Source of the DNA: Pulveribacter suum
GTDB taxonomy: Bacteria; Pseudomonadota; Gammaproteobacteria; Burkholderiales; Burkholderiaceae_C
NCBI RefSeq assembly: GCF_003013695.1
Contig: NZ_CP027792.1
Location: 2,376,501 to 2,440,500, forward strand
Direction of reading: 5' to 3'
DNA length: 64,000 nt
How positions within the stretch are numbered: the first letter of the stretch is position 1; every line of letters starts with the position of its first letter. Under the pieces are notes generated by a model. That model did no database searches. It saw nothing but the letters and a program-made list of their open reading frames with translations, and was not told the DNA's origin. Positions 21,704 to 30,853 of the stretch are shown one piece after another. The translations under genes were made by a program, and so were the position numbers.

Positions 21704-22441
21704 CATTTGCCTGAACGATACGGTGCTTCGCCGGGGTTGACCGGCCGCACTGCCGCCATTGCTGGCTCGGTGCTGGCGCTGCACGTGGCGGTCCTGTGGG
21801 CGCTGCAGGCGGGGCTCAAGCGCGTCGAGCCGCCCGTCGTCATCACGCCGGTGCAGGTGCTCAGCGAATTTTTGGTGGCCCAGCCGCCCACGCCGCCTGC
21901 CCCGCCCGCGCCCCCTGCCCCGCCCAAGCCTGCGCCGGTGCCGCCGCCCCCAAAGCCCGCCCGGCCCAAGCCGGCGGCCCCGAAGCCGCAGCCTGCGCCC
22001 GCCCCCCTGCCCCTGGCTGTGGCCGACCCTACACCTGCGCCCAACGCCCCCGTGGGCGCGACCGAGCCGCAGCCGCCCGCGCCGCCCGTGGTGGCGCCGG
22101 CGCCACCCGCTCCGCCCGCCCCTCCTGCACCACCCGCGCCACCGGCGCCGCCCGCCGTCGTGCAGCCCTCCAGCAGCGCCAGCCACCTGAACAACCCCGC
22201 GCCGCCCTACCCCGCCGTCAGCCGACGCCTGGGCGAACAGGGGGTGGTCATGCTCAACGTGCTGATCGGCACCGACGGGCTGCCGCAGAAGGTGGAGGTG
22301 AAAAAATCCAGCGGCTTCGATCGCCTGGACCGCCAGGCGGTGGACACCGTGCTGCGCTGGCGCTTCATGCCCGGCACGCGCAGCGGCGTGCCCGAAGCCA
22401 TGTGGTTCGTGCAGCCCATCCATTTCGTGCTCAAGCAGTGA
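21701..22441 (+). CDS. tonB: energy-transducing protein TonB
   Basis: Couples the proton-motive force to TonB-dependent outer-membrane receptors. The 246-residue protein has a short cytoplasmic tail and one membrane anchor at about residues 18-37 (AAIAGSVLALHVAVLWALQ). A long Pro/Ala-rich periplasmic spacer at about 60-165 with PPAPPAPPAPP and PKPAAPKPQPAP runs follows. The TonB C-terminal domain begins PPYPAVSRRLGEQGVVMLNV and ends VLRWRFMPGTRSG. It heads tonB-exbB-exbD with spacings of 52 and 6 nt. Its leader is a dispersed repeat copy. Confidence 0.95.
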   Translation: MHLPERYGASPGLTGRTAAIAGSVLALHVAVLWALQAGLKRVEPPVVITPVQVLSEFLVAQPPTPPAPPAPPAPPKPAPVPPPPKPARPKPAAPKPQPAPAPLPLAVADPTPAPNAPVGATEPQPPAPPVVAPAPPAPPAPPAPPAPPAPPAVVQPSSSASHLNNPAPPYPAVSRRLGEQGVVMLNVLIGTDGLPQKVEVKKSSGFDRLDRQAVDTVLRWRFMPGTRSGVPEAMWFVQPIHFVLKQ

Positions 22442-22493
22442 GCGGCCGCGGCCGCGTCAGCCTCCCCACATCCGACCCCAGGAGTCTTCTTTC

Positions 22494-23213
22494 ATGCAAT
22501 CGCAATTCGGCATCGCCAACGTCTGGATCCAGGGCGACTTCGTCACCCGCGCCACTGCCGTGCTGCTGCTGGCCATGTCGCTGGCCTCGTGGATCGTCAT
22601 CGTCATCAAGGCGCTGGACATCGTGAAGTTCAAGAAGCGCGCCCGCGAGGCCCGCGACTTCTGGCACAGCCAGGACTTCGCCGCCGGGCTGGACAAGCTG
22701 CAGGGCGACGCGTCCAACCCCTTTCGCTACCTGGCGCTGGAGGGCCGCGAGGCCACGCAGCACCACCGCAACACCCAGGCCCACCTGCACGACAGCCTGG
22801 ATGTGAGCGACTGGGTCACGCGCTGCCTGCGCAATTGCATCGACGAATTCACCGCCCGGCTGCAGTCCGGGCTGGCCATCCTGGCCTCGGTGGGCTCCAC
22901 CGCACCCTTCATCGGGCTGTTCGGCACGGTCTGGGGCATCTACCACGCGCTGCTAGCCATCGGCTCGTCGGGCCAGTCCACCATCGACAAGGTCGCCGGT
23001 CCCATCGGTGAAGCGCTGATCATGACCGCCCTGGGCCTGGCCGTGGCCATCCCTGCGGTGCTGGGCTACAACGCGCTGGTGCGCGGCAACAAGCACATCC
23101 TCAACCGCCTCAGCAGCTTCGCGCACGACCTGCATGCCTACTTCGTGACGGGCGCTCGCGTCAGCCTGCCGCCCGAGAACGGCGCCCGCATCGTGCCCAT
23201 GAAGAAGGGCTGA
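22494..23213 (+). CDS. exbB: biopolymer transport protein ExbB
   Basis: MotA/TolQ/ExbB proton-channel subunit of the Ton motor, 239 residues. Three hydrophobic segments lie near residues 20-40, 130-155 and 175-200; the family motif SVGSTAPFIGLFGTVWGIY precedes the second and GPIGEALIMTALGLAVAIPA forms the third. A large cytoplasmic loop between the first and second is normal for ExbB. It lies directly between tonB and exbD. Confidence 0.95.
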   Translation: MQSQFGIANVWIQGDFVTRATAVLLLAMSLASWIVIVIKALDIVKFKKRAREARDFWHSQDFAAGLDKLQGDASNPFRYLALEGREATQHHRNTQAHLHDSLDVSDWVTRCLRNCIDEFTARLQSGLAILASVGSTAPFIGLFGTVWGIYHALLAIGSSGQSTIDKVAGPIGEALIMTALGLAVAIPAVLGYNALVRGNKHILNRLSSFAHDLHAYFVTGARVSLPPENGARIVPMKKG

Positions 23214-23219
23214 CGCGCC

Positions 23220-23630
<411 letters not shown>

Positions 23631-23705
23631 GCGCTGGCGGCGCACGGCCGGGCGAGAAAACACTTTTTTACTGCCCAGCCGCCCCGAATTGCTTGACGAT
23701 CAGTT

Positions 23706-23724
23706 GAGAATGGTTATCATTAAA
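23706..23724. promoter_or_regulatory. Fur box upstream of hemP
   Basis: GAGAATGGTTATCATTAAA matches the 19-bp Fur consensus at about 14 positions, including AATG and ATCATTA. It lies 30 nt before the hemP start, so hemP should be repressed when iron is sufficient. Confidence 0.75.
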
Positions 23725-23753
23725 CAACTTCAACGCATCGCCCACCAGCACCC

Positions 23754-23951
23754 ATGCACGCCGTCCTTGCCGCCCAGCCTGCCCTGCCCGCCACGCCCCC
23801 CGCACTCAGTGCCGGCGTCGCCGCCAGCGAGCGTCCCGCCCTCCACAGCAGCGCCTTGCTGCAGGGCTGCAAGGCCGTGACCATCGTGCACAACGGCGCC
23901 TTGTACCAGCTGCAGGCCACCCGTCTGGGCAAGCTCATCCTGACCAAATAA
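23754..23951 (+). CDS. hemP: hemin uptake protein HemP
   Basis: A 65-residue protein whose last 30 residues carry the HemP signature (LLQGCKAVTIVHNGALYQL, ending TRLGKLILTK). The N-terminal half is a low-complexity Ala/Pro stretch. HemP family proteins accompany heme/iron uptake loci and are required for hemin use in some Burkholderia. It has its own Fur box and follows exbD by 123 nt, completing a bfd-tonB-exbBD-hemP iron cluster. No TonB-dependent heme receptor gene is present in the window. Confidence 0.93.
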   Translation: MHAVLAAQPALPATPPALSAGVAASERPALHSSALLQGCKAVTIVHNGALYQLQATRLGKLILTK

Positions 23952-24113
23952 CCGCACCTGCGCACCGTGTTTCATCGTGGGGCGACTTGAAGGCCATTTC
24001 GGCCAGACCAGTCGTTTTTGCCAGCCAACGAAGAGATTGTTCTTTTTCGCGTAGCCAGGCATTTTTTTGCGGACTCAAGCCGCAGCTCCCCGCGAGTTCC
24101 CTGTTGCCAAAAA

Positions 24114-24140
24114 AATGCCGGCCCACGGTGGGCCGGCATT
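24114..24140. terminator. bidirectional terminator between hemP and the HbpS-like gene
   Basis: AATGCCGGCCCA (24114-24125) and TGGGCCGGCATT (24129-24140) form a perfect 12-bp stem with a 3-nt loop. A-rich sequence precedes it and T-rich sequence follows, as expected for converging genes. The rest of 23952-24169 holds nothing I recognise. Confidence 0.85.
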
Positions 24141-24169
24141 TTCTTTTGGGTGAAAGCCCGGCTGGTCGA

Positions 24170-24577
24170 TTACAGGCCCAGGGCTGCAATACCGGCGCGG
24201 GCCACCTGCGCGTCCTCGTTGGCCTTCACGCCGCTCACGCCCACGGCGCCCAGGCACTGGCCGTCCTTCATGATCGGCACGCCGCCTTCGAGCATGCCGT
24301 CGATGACCGGGGCCGACAGGAAGGCCGTGCGCCCGCCGTTGATCATGTCCTCATAGCCCTTGGTCTCGCGGCGGCCCAGCGCAGCCGAGCGCGCCTTGGC
24401 TGCGGCAATGTGGGCCGACACGGGCGCCGCGCCGTCCAGGCGTGCCAGGTGCAGCGGGTGGCCGCCGTCGTCCACGATGGCGATGGTGACGGCCCACTGG
24501 TTCTTCTGCGCCTCGGCCTCGGCGGCGGCGGCAATCTGCTTGATGTCGGAGAGTTCGAGAACGTGGGAGGTTTTCAT
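24170..24577 (-). CDS. GlcG/HbpS family heme-binding-like protein
   Basis: A 135-residue cytoplasmic protein of the GlcG/HbpS (DUF336) family. Typical blocks are TIAIVDDGGHPLHLARLDGA, AAAKARSAALGRRETK and GGVPIMKDGQCLGAVGVSG. Members bind heme or act in oxidative-stress signalling, or are encoded with glycolate oxidase. Its convergent position opposite hemP and the iron genes is suggestive only. The start is the ATG at 24577. Confidence 0.88.
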   Translation of the reverse strand: MKTSHVLELSDIKQIAAAAEAEAQKNQWAVTIAIVDDGGHPLHLARLDGAAPVSAHIAAAKARSAALGRRETKGYEDMINGGRTAFLSAPVIDGMLEGGVPIMKDGQCLGAVGVSGVKANEDAQVARAGIAALGL

Positions 24578-24790
24578 GGCAAATGCAAACGGGTCAAAAG
24601 GATGAACACAAACGTTGCCCAGCATAGCCAGCCGTGCGGCAGGCACTGCGTCCTGTTCGGGTGAAACAATGCCGACATTAAAGTACGGGATGGTGCGCGG
24701 GTATTGCAAAGGCCTGCCGACCCCCCCACCTAGAATCCAAACGCCTGCACCTTGCAGGCCCTCTGAATACACAGCAGGAGAGACATCCCC

Positions 24791-25486
24791 ATGAACAATG
24801 GCATCACACGCATCGACACCAGCGGCGGCTATGCCCTGTCGCAGGAACAGCGCCACCGCGTGCTGCGCAACACCTACTGGCTGCTGGCCCTGAGCCTGCT
24901 GCCCACCGTGGCCGGCGCCTGGCTGGGCGTGGCCACCGGCATCACCCGCTCGCTGCAGGGCGGCATGGGGCTGATCGTGTTCCTGGGCGGTGCCTTCGGC
25001 TTCATGTTCGCCATCGAGAAGACCAAGAATTCGGCGGCCGGCGTGCCCGTGCTGCTGGGCTTCACCTTCTTCATGGGCCTGATGCTGTCGCGCCTGATCG
25101 CCGCCATCCTGGGCTTTTCGAACGGTGCCGAGCTGATCATGACCGCCTTTGCCGGCACGGCAGGCGTGTTCTTCGTCATGGCCAGCCTGGCCACGGTCAT
25201 CAAGCGCGACCTGTCGGGCCTGGGCAAATGGCTGTTCGTGGGCGCGCTGGTGCTGATGGTGGGCGCCATCATCAACGTCTTCGTGGCCTCGTCGGCCGGC
25301 ATGATGGCCATCTCGGTGGCAGCCATCGGCATCTTCAGCGCCTTCATGCTGTACGACATCAAGCGCATCATCGACGGCGGCGAGACCAACTACATCAGCG
25401 CCACGCTGGCCCTGTACCTGGACCTGTTCAACGTGTTCCAGAGCCTGCTGGCCCTGCTGGGCATCATGGGCGGCGAGCGCGACTGA
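24791..25486 (+). CDS. Bax inhibitor-1 / YccA family membrane protein
   Basis: Seven-helix inner-membrane protein of 231 residues. BI-1 family features are the N-terminal soluble tail (SQEQRHRVLRNTYWLLALSL), the segment AFAGTAGVFFVMASLATVIKRDLS and the C-terminal FSAFMLYDIKRIIDGGETNY with the conserved aspartates. In E. coli the relative YccA modulates the FtsH protease; other members are pH-sensitive calcium leak channels. A clear AGGAG-type ribosome site precedes the ATG, and a terminator follows. Confidence 0.93.
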   Translation: MNNGITRIDTSGGYALSQEQRHRVLRNTYWLLALSLLPTVAGAWLGVATGITRSLQGGMGLIVFLGGAFGFMFAIEKTKNSAAGVPVLLGFTFFMGLMLSRLIAAILGFSNGAELIMTAFAGTAGVFFVMASLATVIKRDLSGLGKWLFVGALVLMVGAIINVFVASSAGMMAISVAAIGIFSAFMLYDIKRIIDGGETNYISATLALYLDLFNVFQSLLALLGIMGGERD

Positions 25487-25509
25487 AAGCGCCCTGCTCT
25501 CGCCTCGAC

Positions 25510-25540
25510 AGCCCCGCGCGCCGTGCGGGGCTTTTTTTTG
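25510..25540 (+). terminator. intrinsic terminator after the BI-1 gene
   Basis: GCCCCGC (25511-25517) and GCGGGGC (25525-25531) form the stem, followed by eight T, 25 nt past the stop codon. Confidence 0.87.
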
Positions 25541-25580
25541 CCCTGCTTAACTTGGGGGCGAACTGGCCGATACAGAGGAC

Positions 25581-25994
25581 ATGCAGCAGCGCTCTTCACC
25601 TTCCCTTTCCCGTCCCTCAAGGGCCGTCCTTCGCGCTCTGTCAGCGACGGCGGCGCTGCTGGTGCTGGCCGGCTGCGACATTCCCGGCCTGGGGCCCGAC
25701 CCGCGCGCGCTGCAGCGCGACGCCGAGGCCAAGGCCATCGGCGGGGCCTGCCGCCACGCGCTGCGGGGCCTGGAAGACTGCTACACCTTGAACCCGAAGG
25801 CGCAAAAGGCCCAGGTCTTCGCCGGCTGGAAGGACATGGACCAGTACATGCGCGAAAACAAGCTCGAGGGCACCCCCTCGGTGCTCACGCAGCTGGAAAA
25901 GCCCGCCGAGGCGCCCGCCCGCAAGAGCCGCGCAGGACGCGGCGACAGCGACGACACGGCTGACAGCAAAAACACACGCAACGGCCGCAGTTAA
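25581..25994 (+). CDS. predicted lipoprotein of unknown function
   Basis: A 137-residue protein with a signal peptide ending in the lipobox LAGC (ALSATAALLVLAGCDIPG, lipidated Cys about residue 32). The mature part is short, with two further cysteines in ACRHALRGLEDCYTLN that could form a disulfide. A KAQVFAGWKDMDQYMRENK segment follows, then a disordered, charged, Ser/Asp-rich tail. No known domain is recognised. It probably anchors in the outer or inner membrane facing the periplasm. Confidence 0.75.
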   Translation: MQQRSSPSLSRPSRAVLRALSATAALLVLAGCDIPGLGPDPRALQRDAEAKAIGGACRHALRGLEDCYTLNPKAQKAQVFAGWKDMDQYMRENKLEGTPSVLTQLEKPAEAPARKSRAGRGDSDDTADSKNTRNGRS

Positions 25995-26135
25995 AGCATC
26001 AAGGCCGGCGACCGTGGCGCGCCCCGCGCACCTTGCAGTCGCTTTGCAGTCGCCTCGCAGTCACGCTTTTCAGACTTGCCTCCCCACAGGGCTTGGGGCG
26101 AGGCTTCGCGTCGTTGGCCGCGTGGCGCCACGCCT

Positions 26136-27857
26136 TTAGAAGCTCTCCCAGTCACTCTCGGAGGCTGCGCCGCTCGGGCGGCTGGTCAACGCCGGCAGGG
26201 GCCGCGGCGCTGCAACAGTGGTGTTTGGGCGTGGGGACGCTGCCACAGCAGATCTGGGCGTGGTCGCACGCATGGGCGCCAGGGGCTGCGATACAGCAGG
26301 CGCCGCGCTGGCCGCGCCCACCTCGAAGACGGACACCACCTGCGCCAGGTGCTGCGCCTGGTCGCGCATGGCCGCGGCAGCGGCGCTGGACTGCTCGACC
26401 AATGCCGCGTTTTGCTGCGTCATCTGGTCCAGGTTCGTGACCGCCTGGTTGATCTGCGCAATGCCGTCGCGCTGCTCGGCGCTGGACGCGGTGATCTCGC
26501 CGATCAGGTCGCTGACCTGGCGCACGCTGCGCACGATCTCCTGCATGCTGCGGCCCGCCTGCTCCACCTGGACCGAGCCTGTCTCCACGTTGGACACGCT
26601 CGCCATGATCAGGCCCTTGATCTCCTTGGCGGCCTCGGCACTGCGCTGCGCGAGGTTGCGCACTTCGCCCGCCACCACGGCGAAGCCGCGGCCCTGTTCA
26701 CCAGCGCGCGCAGCCTCCACGGCCGCGTTCAGTGCCAGGATGTTGGTCTGGAAGGCGATGCCGTCGATGACCTGGATGATGTCGCCGATCTTGCGGCTGG
26801 AGGCCGTGATCTGCTCCATGCTCGTGACGACCTGGCCGACCACCGTGCCGCCTTGCTCGGCCGCCTGGGCGGCCTGCGCTGCCAGCTGGTTGGCCTGGTG
26901 CGCCGTCTGTGCCGACTGCGACACCGTGGCGGTGAGCTGCTCCATGCTCGCAGCCGCCTGCTGCAGGCTGGCCGCCGTTTGCTCCGTGCGGCTGGACAGG
27001 TCGTGGTTGCCGCTGGCGATCTGGTTGGAGGCGCTGGAGACCGATTCCACGCCCGCGCGCACGTCGCTCACCACGCTGCGCAGCCGCTGGCTCATCTGCG
27101 CCAGGGCACGCAGCATCGCGCCGAACTCATCCTTTCGTGTCGAGTGCAGCTCGTGGGTGAGCTTGCCGGCGGCGATGGCGTCGATGACGTCCCCGGCCTG
27201 GCCCAGGGGTACCGTGATCGAGCGCACCAGCCGCGCCGCCAGCAGCAAGAAAGCGCCCATCAGCACGCCTGATGCGATGAGGCCCTCGACGGCATAGCGC
27301 GCACGGCGCTCTCCCGCTTCGGCCACTACCGCGTCGCGCCGCTGCTGCAGCGCGGCGACGAAGGCATCCTGGGCGCGCAAGAACTTGTCCACCTGCGGCG
27401 AGAGCTGCTCGTCGGCGAACCGCTGCGTCTCCACCACGTCGCCAGCACCCTTGAGCTCCCAGGTTCGGGTCGTGGCCGCCTGCACCGCGCGGTATTCGGC
27501 CAGCACCTGCTCCAGCACGGCCTTTTCCTGCGCATCGGTCGTCTGCGCCACGATGGCATCCTGCGCGCTAGTGACCGACGCCGTGAAGCGCTTGACCTGG
27601 GCGTCAAACTGCTCGGCCAGCACCGCATCAGACGTGACCGCCGCACCCATCAGCAGATTCACCATGGTCTCCGATTCGCCGCGCCACCGGGTGGACTGGG
27701 TGATGCGCATCTCGGTGGCGATCACATCGCTGATCGCCTTGCTCATGGAAGAATTGGCGCGGTATTGCTGGAACCCGGAGATGACCAGCATGGCCAGCAT
27801 GAGCACCAACAACATGCCCCAAAGCTTGTGGAATACGCGAATGTTGTCGATCTGCAC
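26136..27857 (-). CDS. methyl-accepting chemotaxis protein
   Basis: Chemoreceptor of 573 residues. GTG at 27857 ([14 protein letters not shown]) has a good AGGAAC ribosome site and avoids an unlikely 46-residue extension. Domains in order are a membrane helix (about 10-30), a four-helix-bundle-type periplasmic sensor (about 35-185), a second membrane helix (about 190-210), HAMP, and a signalling domain. The signalling hairpin tip is [20 protein letters not shown]. The C-terminus SESDWESF ends in a W-x-x-F pentapeptide like the CheR/CheB tether of full-length receptors. The ligand is unknown. Confidence 0.93.
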   Translation of the reverse strand: MQIDNIRVFHKLWGMLLVLMLAMLVISGFQQYRANSSMSKAISDVIATEMRITQSTRWRGESETMVNLLMGAAVTSDAVLAEQFDAQVKRFTASVTSAQDAIVAQTTDAQEKAVLEQVLAEYRAVQAATTRTWELKGAGDVVETQRFADEQLSPQVDKFLRAQDAFVAALQQRRDAVVAEAGERRARYAVEGLIASGVLMGAFLLLAARLVRSITVPLGQAGDVIDAIAAGKLTHELHSTRKDEFGAMLRALAQMSQRLRSVVSDVRAGVESVSSASNQIASGNHDLSSRTEQTAASLQQAAASMEQLTATVSQSAQTAHQANQLAAQAAQAAEQGGTVVGQVVTSMEQITASSRKIGDIIQVIDGIAFQTNILALNAAVEAARAGEQGRGFAVVAGEVRNLAQRSAEAAKEIKGLIMASVSNVETGSVQVEQAGRSMQEIVRSVRQVSDLIGEITASSAEQRDGIAQINQAVTNLDQMTQQNAALVEQSSAAAAAMRDQAQHLAQVVSVFEVGAASAAPAVSQPLAPMRATTPRSAVAASPRPNTTVAAPRPLPALTSRPSGAASESDWESF

Positions 27858-28105
27858 TATGTAGTTCCTGGTCGTGCGCCGGCCGGCGCTGCAGGCATGC
27901 CGCCCCCACGGCTGACACGCACTCAAAAGCCATACAGGCCGCGCCAACGCCGGTTTTGAGGAGGCCGCAGCCGCTTGCGATGACGCGGATGACACAAAAC
28001 ACCGGAGACGGCGTGCGCGACGAAGCCTCCAGGTGATTGTAACTTATTGAAATTTAAGAAAATAAGTTTACAACCGTTCCGCCTGTTGCATCCATCGCGC
28101 TGCCG
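27858..28105. other. intergenic region upstream of the chemoreceptor gene
   Basis: A 248-bp stretch between the 3' end of rlmD and the chemoreceptor start, both leftward. It holds an AT-rich inverted repeat, AACTTATT (28041-28048) with AATAAGTT (28061-28068), in otherwise GC-rich DNA. This is a plausible promoter or operator for the chemoreceptor. No flagellar sigma-28 promoter was recognised. Confidence 0.4.
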
Positions 28106-29569
28106 CTACGGCCGTTCGAACACGGCCATGCTCTCGACGTGCGCGGTGTGCGGAAACATGTTCACCACCCCCGCAGCCACGCAGCGGTAGCCGGCTTGGT
28201 GCACCAGCAGGCCGGCGTCGCGCGCCAGGGTGGACGGGCTGCAGCTCACATAGACAATGCGCCGCGGCGGCGCCCAGCCCTCGAAGCCCGGCGGCAGCGG
28301 CAGCGCCTCTGGGGCGCCGGTGCGCGCCTGGTGGATATCGGCCAGGGCCTTGGCCAGGGCAAAGGCGCCCTCGCGCGGCGGATCCACCAGCCACTTGTCG
28401 GCGCTGCCGTCGGCCATCAGCAGCGGGGGCGTCATCTCGAACAGGTTGCGCGCTACAAAACTCGTAGCTGCCAGCGCTTGTCCTGCGGGCCTTTGCGCTT
28501 GATTTCTTGCATAATTTTCACGCGACCGGGCAACCAGCGCCTCGCTGCCCTCGATGCCCAGCACCTCGCGCGCCCGGGTGGCCAGCGGCAGCGTGAAGTT
28601 GCCCAGGCCGCAAAACCAGTCGATGACGCGCTCATCGCTGTGTACATCGAGCAGGCGCAGCGCCCGGGCCACCAGCACGCGGTTGATGTGCGGGTTGACC
28701 TGCGTGAAGTCGGTCGGCTTGAACGGCATGGTGATGCCGAAGTCGGGCAGGTCGTAGGCCAGCTGCTCGCCGCCCTCCTGCAGCAGATGCACCGTGTCCG
28801 GCCCCTTGGGCTGCAGCCACCACTGCACGCCGTGCAGCGCGGCGAACGCGCGCAGGCGGGCCAGGTCGTGTTCGGACAGCGGCTCCAGGTGGCGCAGCAC
28901 CAGCGCGGTGACGCGGTCGCCGCAGGCCACCTCTATCTGTGGGCAGGTGCCCTGCGCGTCCATGCCGGCGATCAGCCCGCGCAGCGGCATCAAGAGCGCA
29001 TCCACGTGCGGCGGCAGGATCTTGCAGGTCTGCATGTCCGCGATGTAGCGGCTCTTTCTCTCATGAAAGCCCACCAGCACCGAGCCCTTCTTGGCCACGT
29101 AGCGCATCGACAGCCGGGCGCGCCAGCGGTAGCCCCAGGCCGGGCCCTCGATAGGACGCAGCACGGTCTCGGGCCGCACCTTACCCAGGTGCCACAGGTT
29201 GTCCTCCAGCACGCGCTGCTTGACGGCCACCTGCGCGCTGGCATCCAGGTGCTGCATCTTGCAGCCGCCGCAGGCGCCTTCGTGCAGGCCAAAGTGCGGA
29301 CACAGCGGGCGCACGCGCAGGCTGGATTCGCGGTGGATTTCGGTGAGCTGCGCCTGCTCCCAGTTGTTTTTCTTGCGGCCGGTGCGGGCACTGACCAGCT
29401 CGGTGGGCAAGGCACCGTCGATGAACACGACCTTGCCGTCCGGGCGGCGGGCGACGCCCTGGGCGTCCAGGTCCATGGAGGTGACCTCCAGCCAGCCGGA
29501 CGGCAGCGCGGGCGTGTCGGAGGCGGGGGATGCGGTGGTTTCGGGGAGGTTTTCTGCGGGGACGCTCAT
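28106..29569 (-). CDS. rlmD: 23S rRNA (uracil-5-)-methyltransferase RlmD
   Basis: SAM-dependent methylase for U1939 of 23S rRNA, 487 residues from the ATG at 29569. A TRAM-like N-terminal region precedes the Fe-S-binding cysteines ([18 protein letters not shown]). The methylase domain shows [24 protein letters not shown] and the catalytic [12 protein letters not shown]. Residues about 353-374 ([21 protein letters not shown]) are encoded by a copy of the dispersed repeat and interrupt the region after the [16 protein letters not shown] block. The reading frame stays open, so the enzyme probably tolerates the insertion. Confidence 0.93.
   Translation of the reverse strand: MSVPAENLPETTASPASDTPALPSGWLEVTSMDLDAQGVARRPDGKVVFIDGALPTELVSARTGRKKNNWEQAQLTEIHRESSLRVRPLCPHFGLHEGACGGCKMQHLDASAQVAVKQRVLEDNLWHLGKVRPETVLRPIEGPAWGYRWRARLSMRYVAKKGSVLVGFHERKSRYIADMQTCKILPPHVDALLMPLRGLIAGMDAQGTCPQIEVACGDRVTALVLRHLEPLSEHDLARLRAFAALHGVQWWLQPKGPDTVHLLQEGGEQLAYDLPDFGITMPFKPTDFTQVNPHINRVLVARALRLLDVHSDERVIDWFCGLGNFTLPLATRAREVLGIEGSEALVARSRENYARNQAQRPAGQALAATSFVARNLFEMTPPLLMADGSADKWLVDPPREGAFALAKALADIHQARTGAPEALPLPPGFEGWAPPRRIVYVSCSPSTLARDAGLLVHQAGYRCVAAGVVNMFPHTAHVESMAVFERP
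28453..28517 (+). repeat. dispersed repeat copy F inside rlmD
   Basis: Reads CTACAAAACTCGTAGCTGCC, then AGCGCTTGTCCTGCGGGCC and a tail GCTTGATTTC. It is antisense to rlmD and is translated in frame within it. The core TAGCTGCCAGCGCTTG is identical to the consensus. Confidence 0.8.
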
Positions 29570-29625
29570 GCCCGCGATTGTCTCAGAGCGCCCTTTTGGC
29601 GACCGCCGCGGCCGGGGCGCCAGGG

Positions 29626-30174
29626 TCAGCGCGGGGCGGCCGGTGCGGGCGGGCGCACCGCAGTGACTTCGATCTCCACCAGCCAGGCGGGATTGGCCAG
29701 CGCGGCGATCTGGAAGGCCGAGCGCACCGGCAGGCGCGGCTGGGCGCTGGTGCCGAAGTACTGGGTGTAGCCCTCCATGAAACCGGCGAAGTCCATCGCA
29801 TTGCCCTTTCTCGGGTCGGCCACCAGGAAGACCTGCATCTTCACGATGTCGCCCATGGTGAGGCCCAGGCCCTTGAGCTGCGTCTCGATGCTGCGCAGCA
29901 CACCCAGCGTCTGCGCGCGCGTGTCGCCGCCATAGGCGCGTGGGTCGTTGCCGGGCAGCGCCTTGTCCACCACCGGGGGCACCTGGCCCGACAGGTACAC
30001 CGTGGTGGCGCCGGCCGGCACCTCCACGGCGGCAGCGATGGGGAAGTCCGAACCGGGCACGCGGTGGCGCAGCACCTCGGTGGCCGGTGCCTGGCTGGCG
30101 CAGCCGACCAGGCCGGCCAGTGCCAGCGCCGCGCAGCACAGGCGAGAGCGGGAAGAAGAAAGAAGGGGGGCCAT
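29626..30174 (-). CDS. RidA-family enamine/imine deaminase-like lipoprotein (exported)
   Basis: A 182-residue protein with a lipoprotein signal ([19 protein letters not shown], lipobox LVGC) followed by a RidA/YjgF/UK114 domain. Family features are [10 protein letters not shown] near the start, a [20 protein letters not shown] helix and [15 protein letters not shown], with the arginine that binds the substrate carboxylate in RidA. RidA hydrolyses reactive enamines and imines to keto acids and ammonia; most members are cytosolic, so lipid anchoring is unusual. It is the third gene after a Tat-exported amine oxidase and a cytochrome c. Confidence 0.85.
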   Translation of the reverse strand: MAPLLSSSRSRLCCAALALAGLVGCASQAPATEVLRHRVPGSDFPIAAAVEVPAGATTVYLSGQVPPVVDKALPGNDPRAYGGDTRAQTLGVLRSIETQLKGLGLTMGDIVKMQVFLVADPRKGNAMDFAGFMEGYTQYFGTSAQPRLPVRSAFQIAALANPAWLVEIEVTAVRPPAPAAPR

Positions 30175-30263
30175 GGCGTGTCCAAGCAAAGGAAGTACAG
30201 GAAGAAGGGACGCCAGCGCGCCGCGCCCGGGCGGACGGGCGGCAGCCGGCGCGGGCTGCGGCG

Positions 30264-30803
30264 TCAGGGCCGCTGCTTTTTCACGTCCTGCGGGGTGACC
30301 GCATCCTGGTAGCTGTTACCGAAATGCGTGCGCACGTAATTCACCACGTCGGCGACCTGCTGGTCATCCAGCCGTTGGGCAAAGGGCGGCATGCCGTGCA
30401 GGCCGTTGAGCACCACATAGGTGGGGTAGGCGCCCGAGGCCATGCGCCCGTTCTTGGCCAGCGCCGGATAAAAGCCCGCCCCTTTGGCGCCCTCGCCCTG
30501 CGGCATGTGGCAGCCCTGGCAGATGGATTGGTACAGCCGCTCGCCGCCCTGTTGCACGAAGCGCTCGCTGCTGGGCGAAAAGCGCGGGTTGAAGCCCGCG
30601 GGCTTGGAGGCGTCGGCCGCGTCGCGCTTGGTCATCGAGCGGGCGCCCGGTTGCTGCGTGGCCGACTGGCGGGGTGCCTCGCCCGCGGGGTGCGCCGCGG
30701 CCGATGCGCCGGCGGCCGGGGCCTGCTGCGCGCCTGCGCCGGTGGCGGCTGCGGCCACCAGCAGGGCGGCACCTGCCGAGAGCCAGAAATGGGGGGTCGT
30801 CAT
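30264..30803 (-). CDS. exported cytochrome c (class I)
   Basis: A 179-residue periplasmic c-type cytochrome. A Sec signal ([20 protein letters not shown]) and a low-complexity Ala/Gln spacer are followed by one heme-attachment motif CQGCH. Distal methionine candidates lie in [12 protein letters not shown], and [13 protein letters not shown] forms the C-terminal helix typical of cytochrome c. It is placed between the flavin amine oxidase (51 nt upstream) and the RidA-like gene, so it is the likely electron acceptor of the oxidase. Confidence 0.9.
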   Translation of the reverse strand: MTTPHFWLSAGAALLVAAAATGAGAQQAPAAGASAAAHPAGEAPRQSATQQPGARSMTKRDAADASKPAGFNPRFSPSSERFVQQGGERLYQSICQGCHMPQGEGAKGAGFYPALAKNGRMASGAYPTYVVLNGLHGMPPFAQRLDDQQVADVVNYVRTHFGNSYQDAVTPQDVKKQRP

Positions 30804-30853
30804 GATCGGGTTCCTTCGGTTCGGGGGTGTCCGGGAATGAGTGCGTGCGCCCT

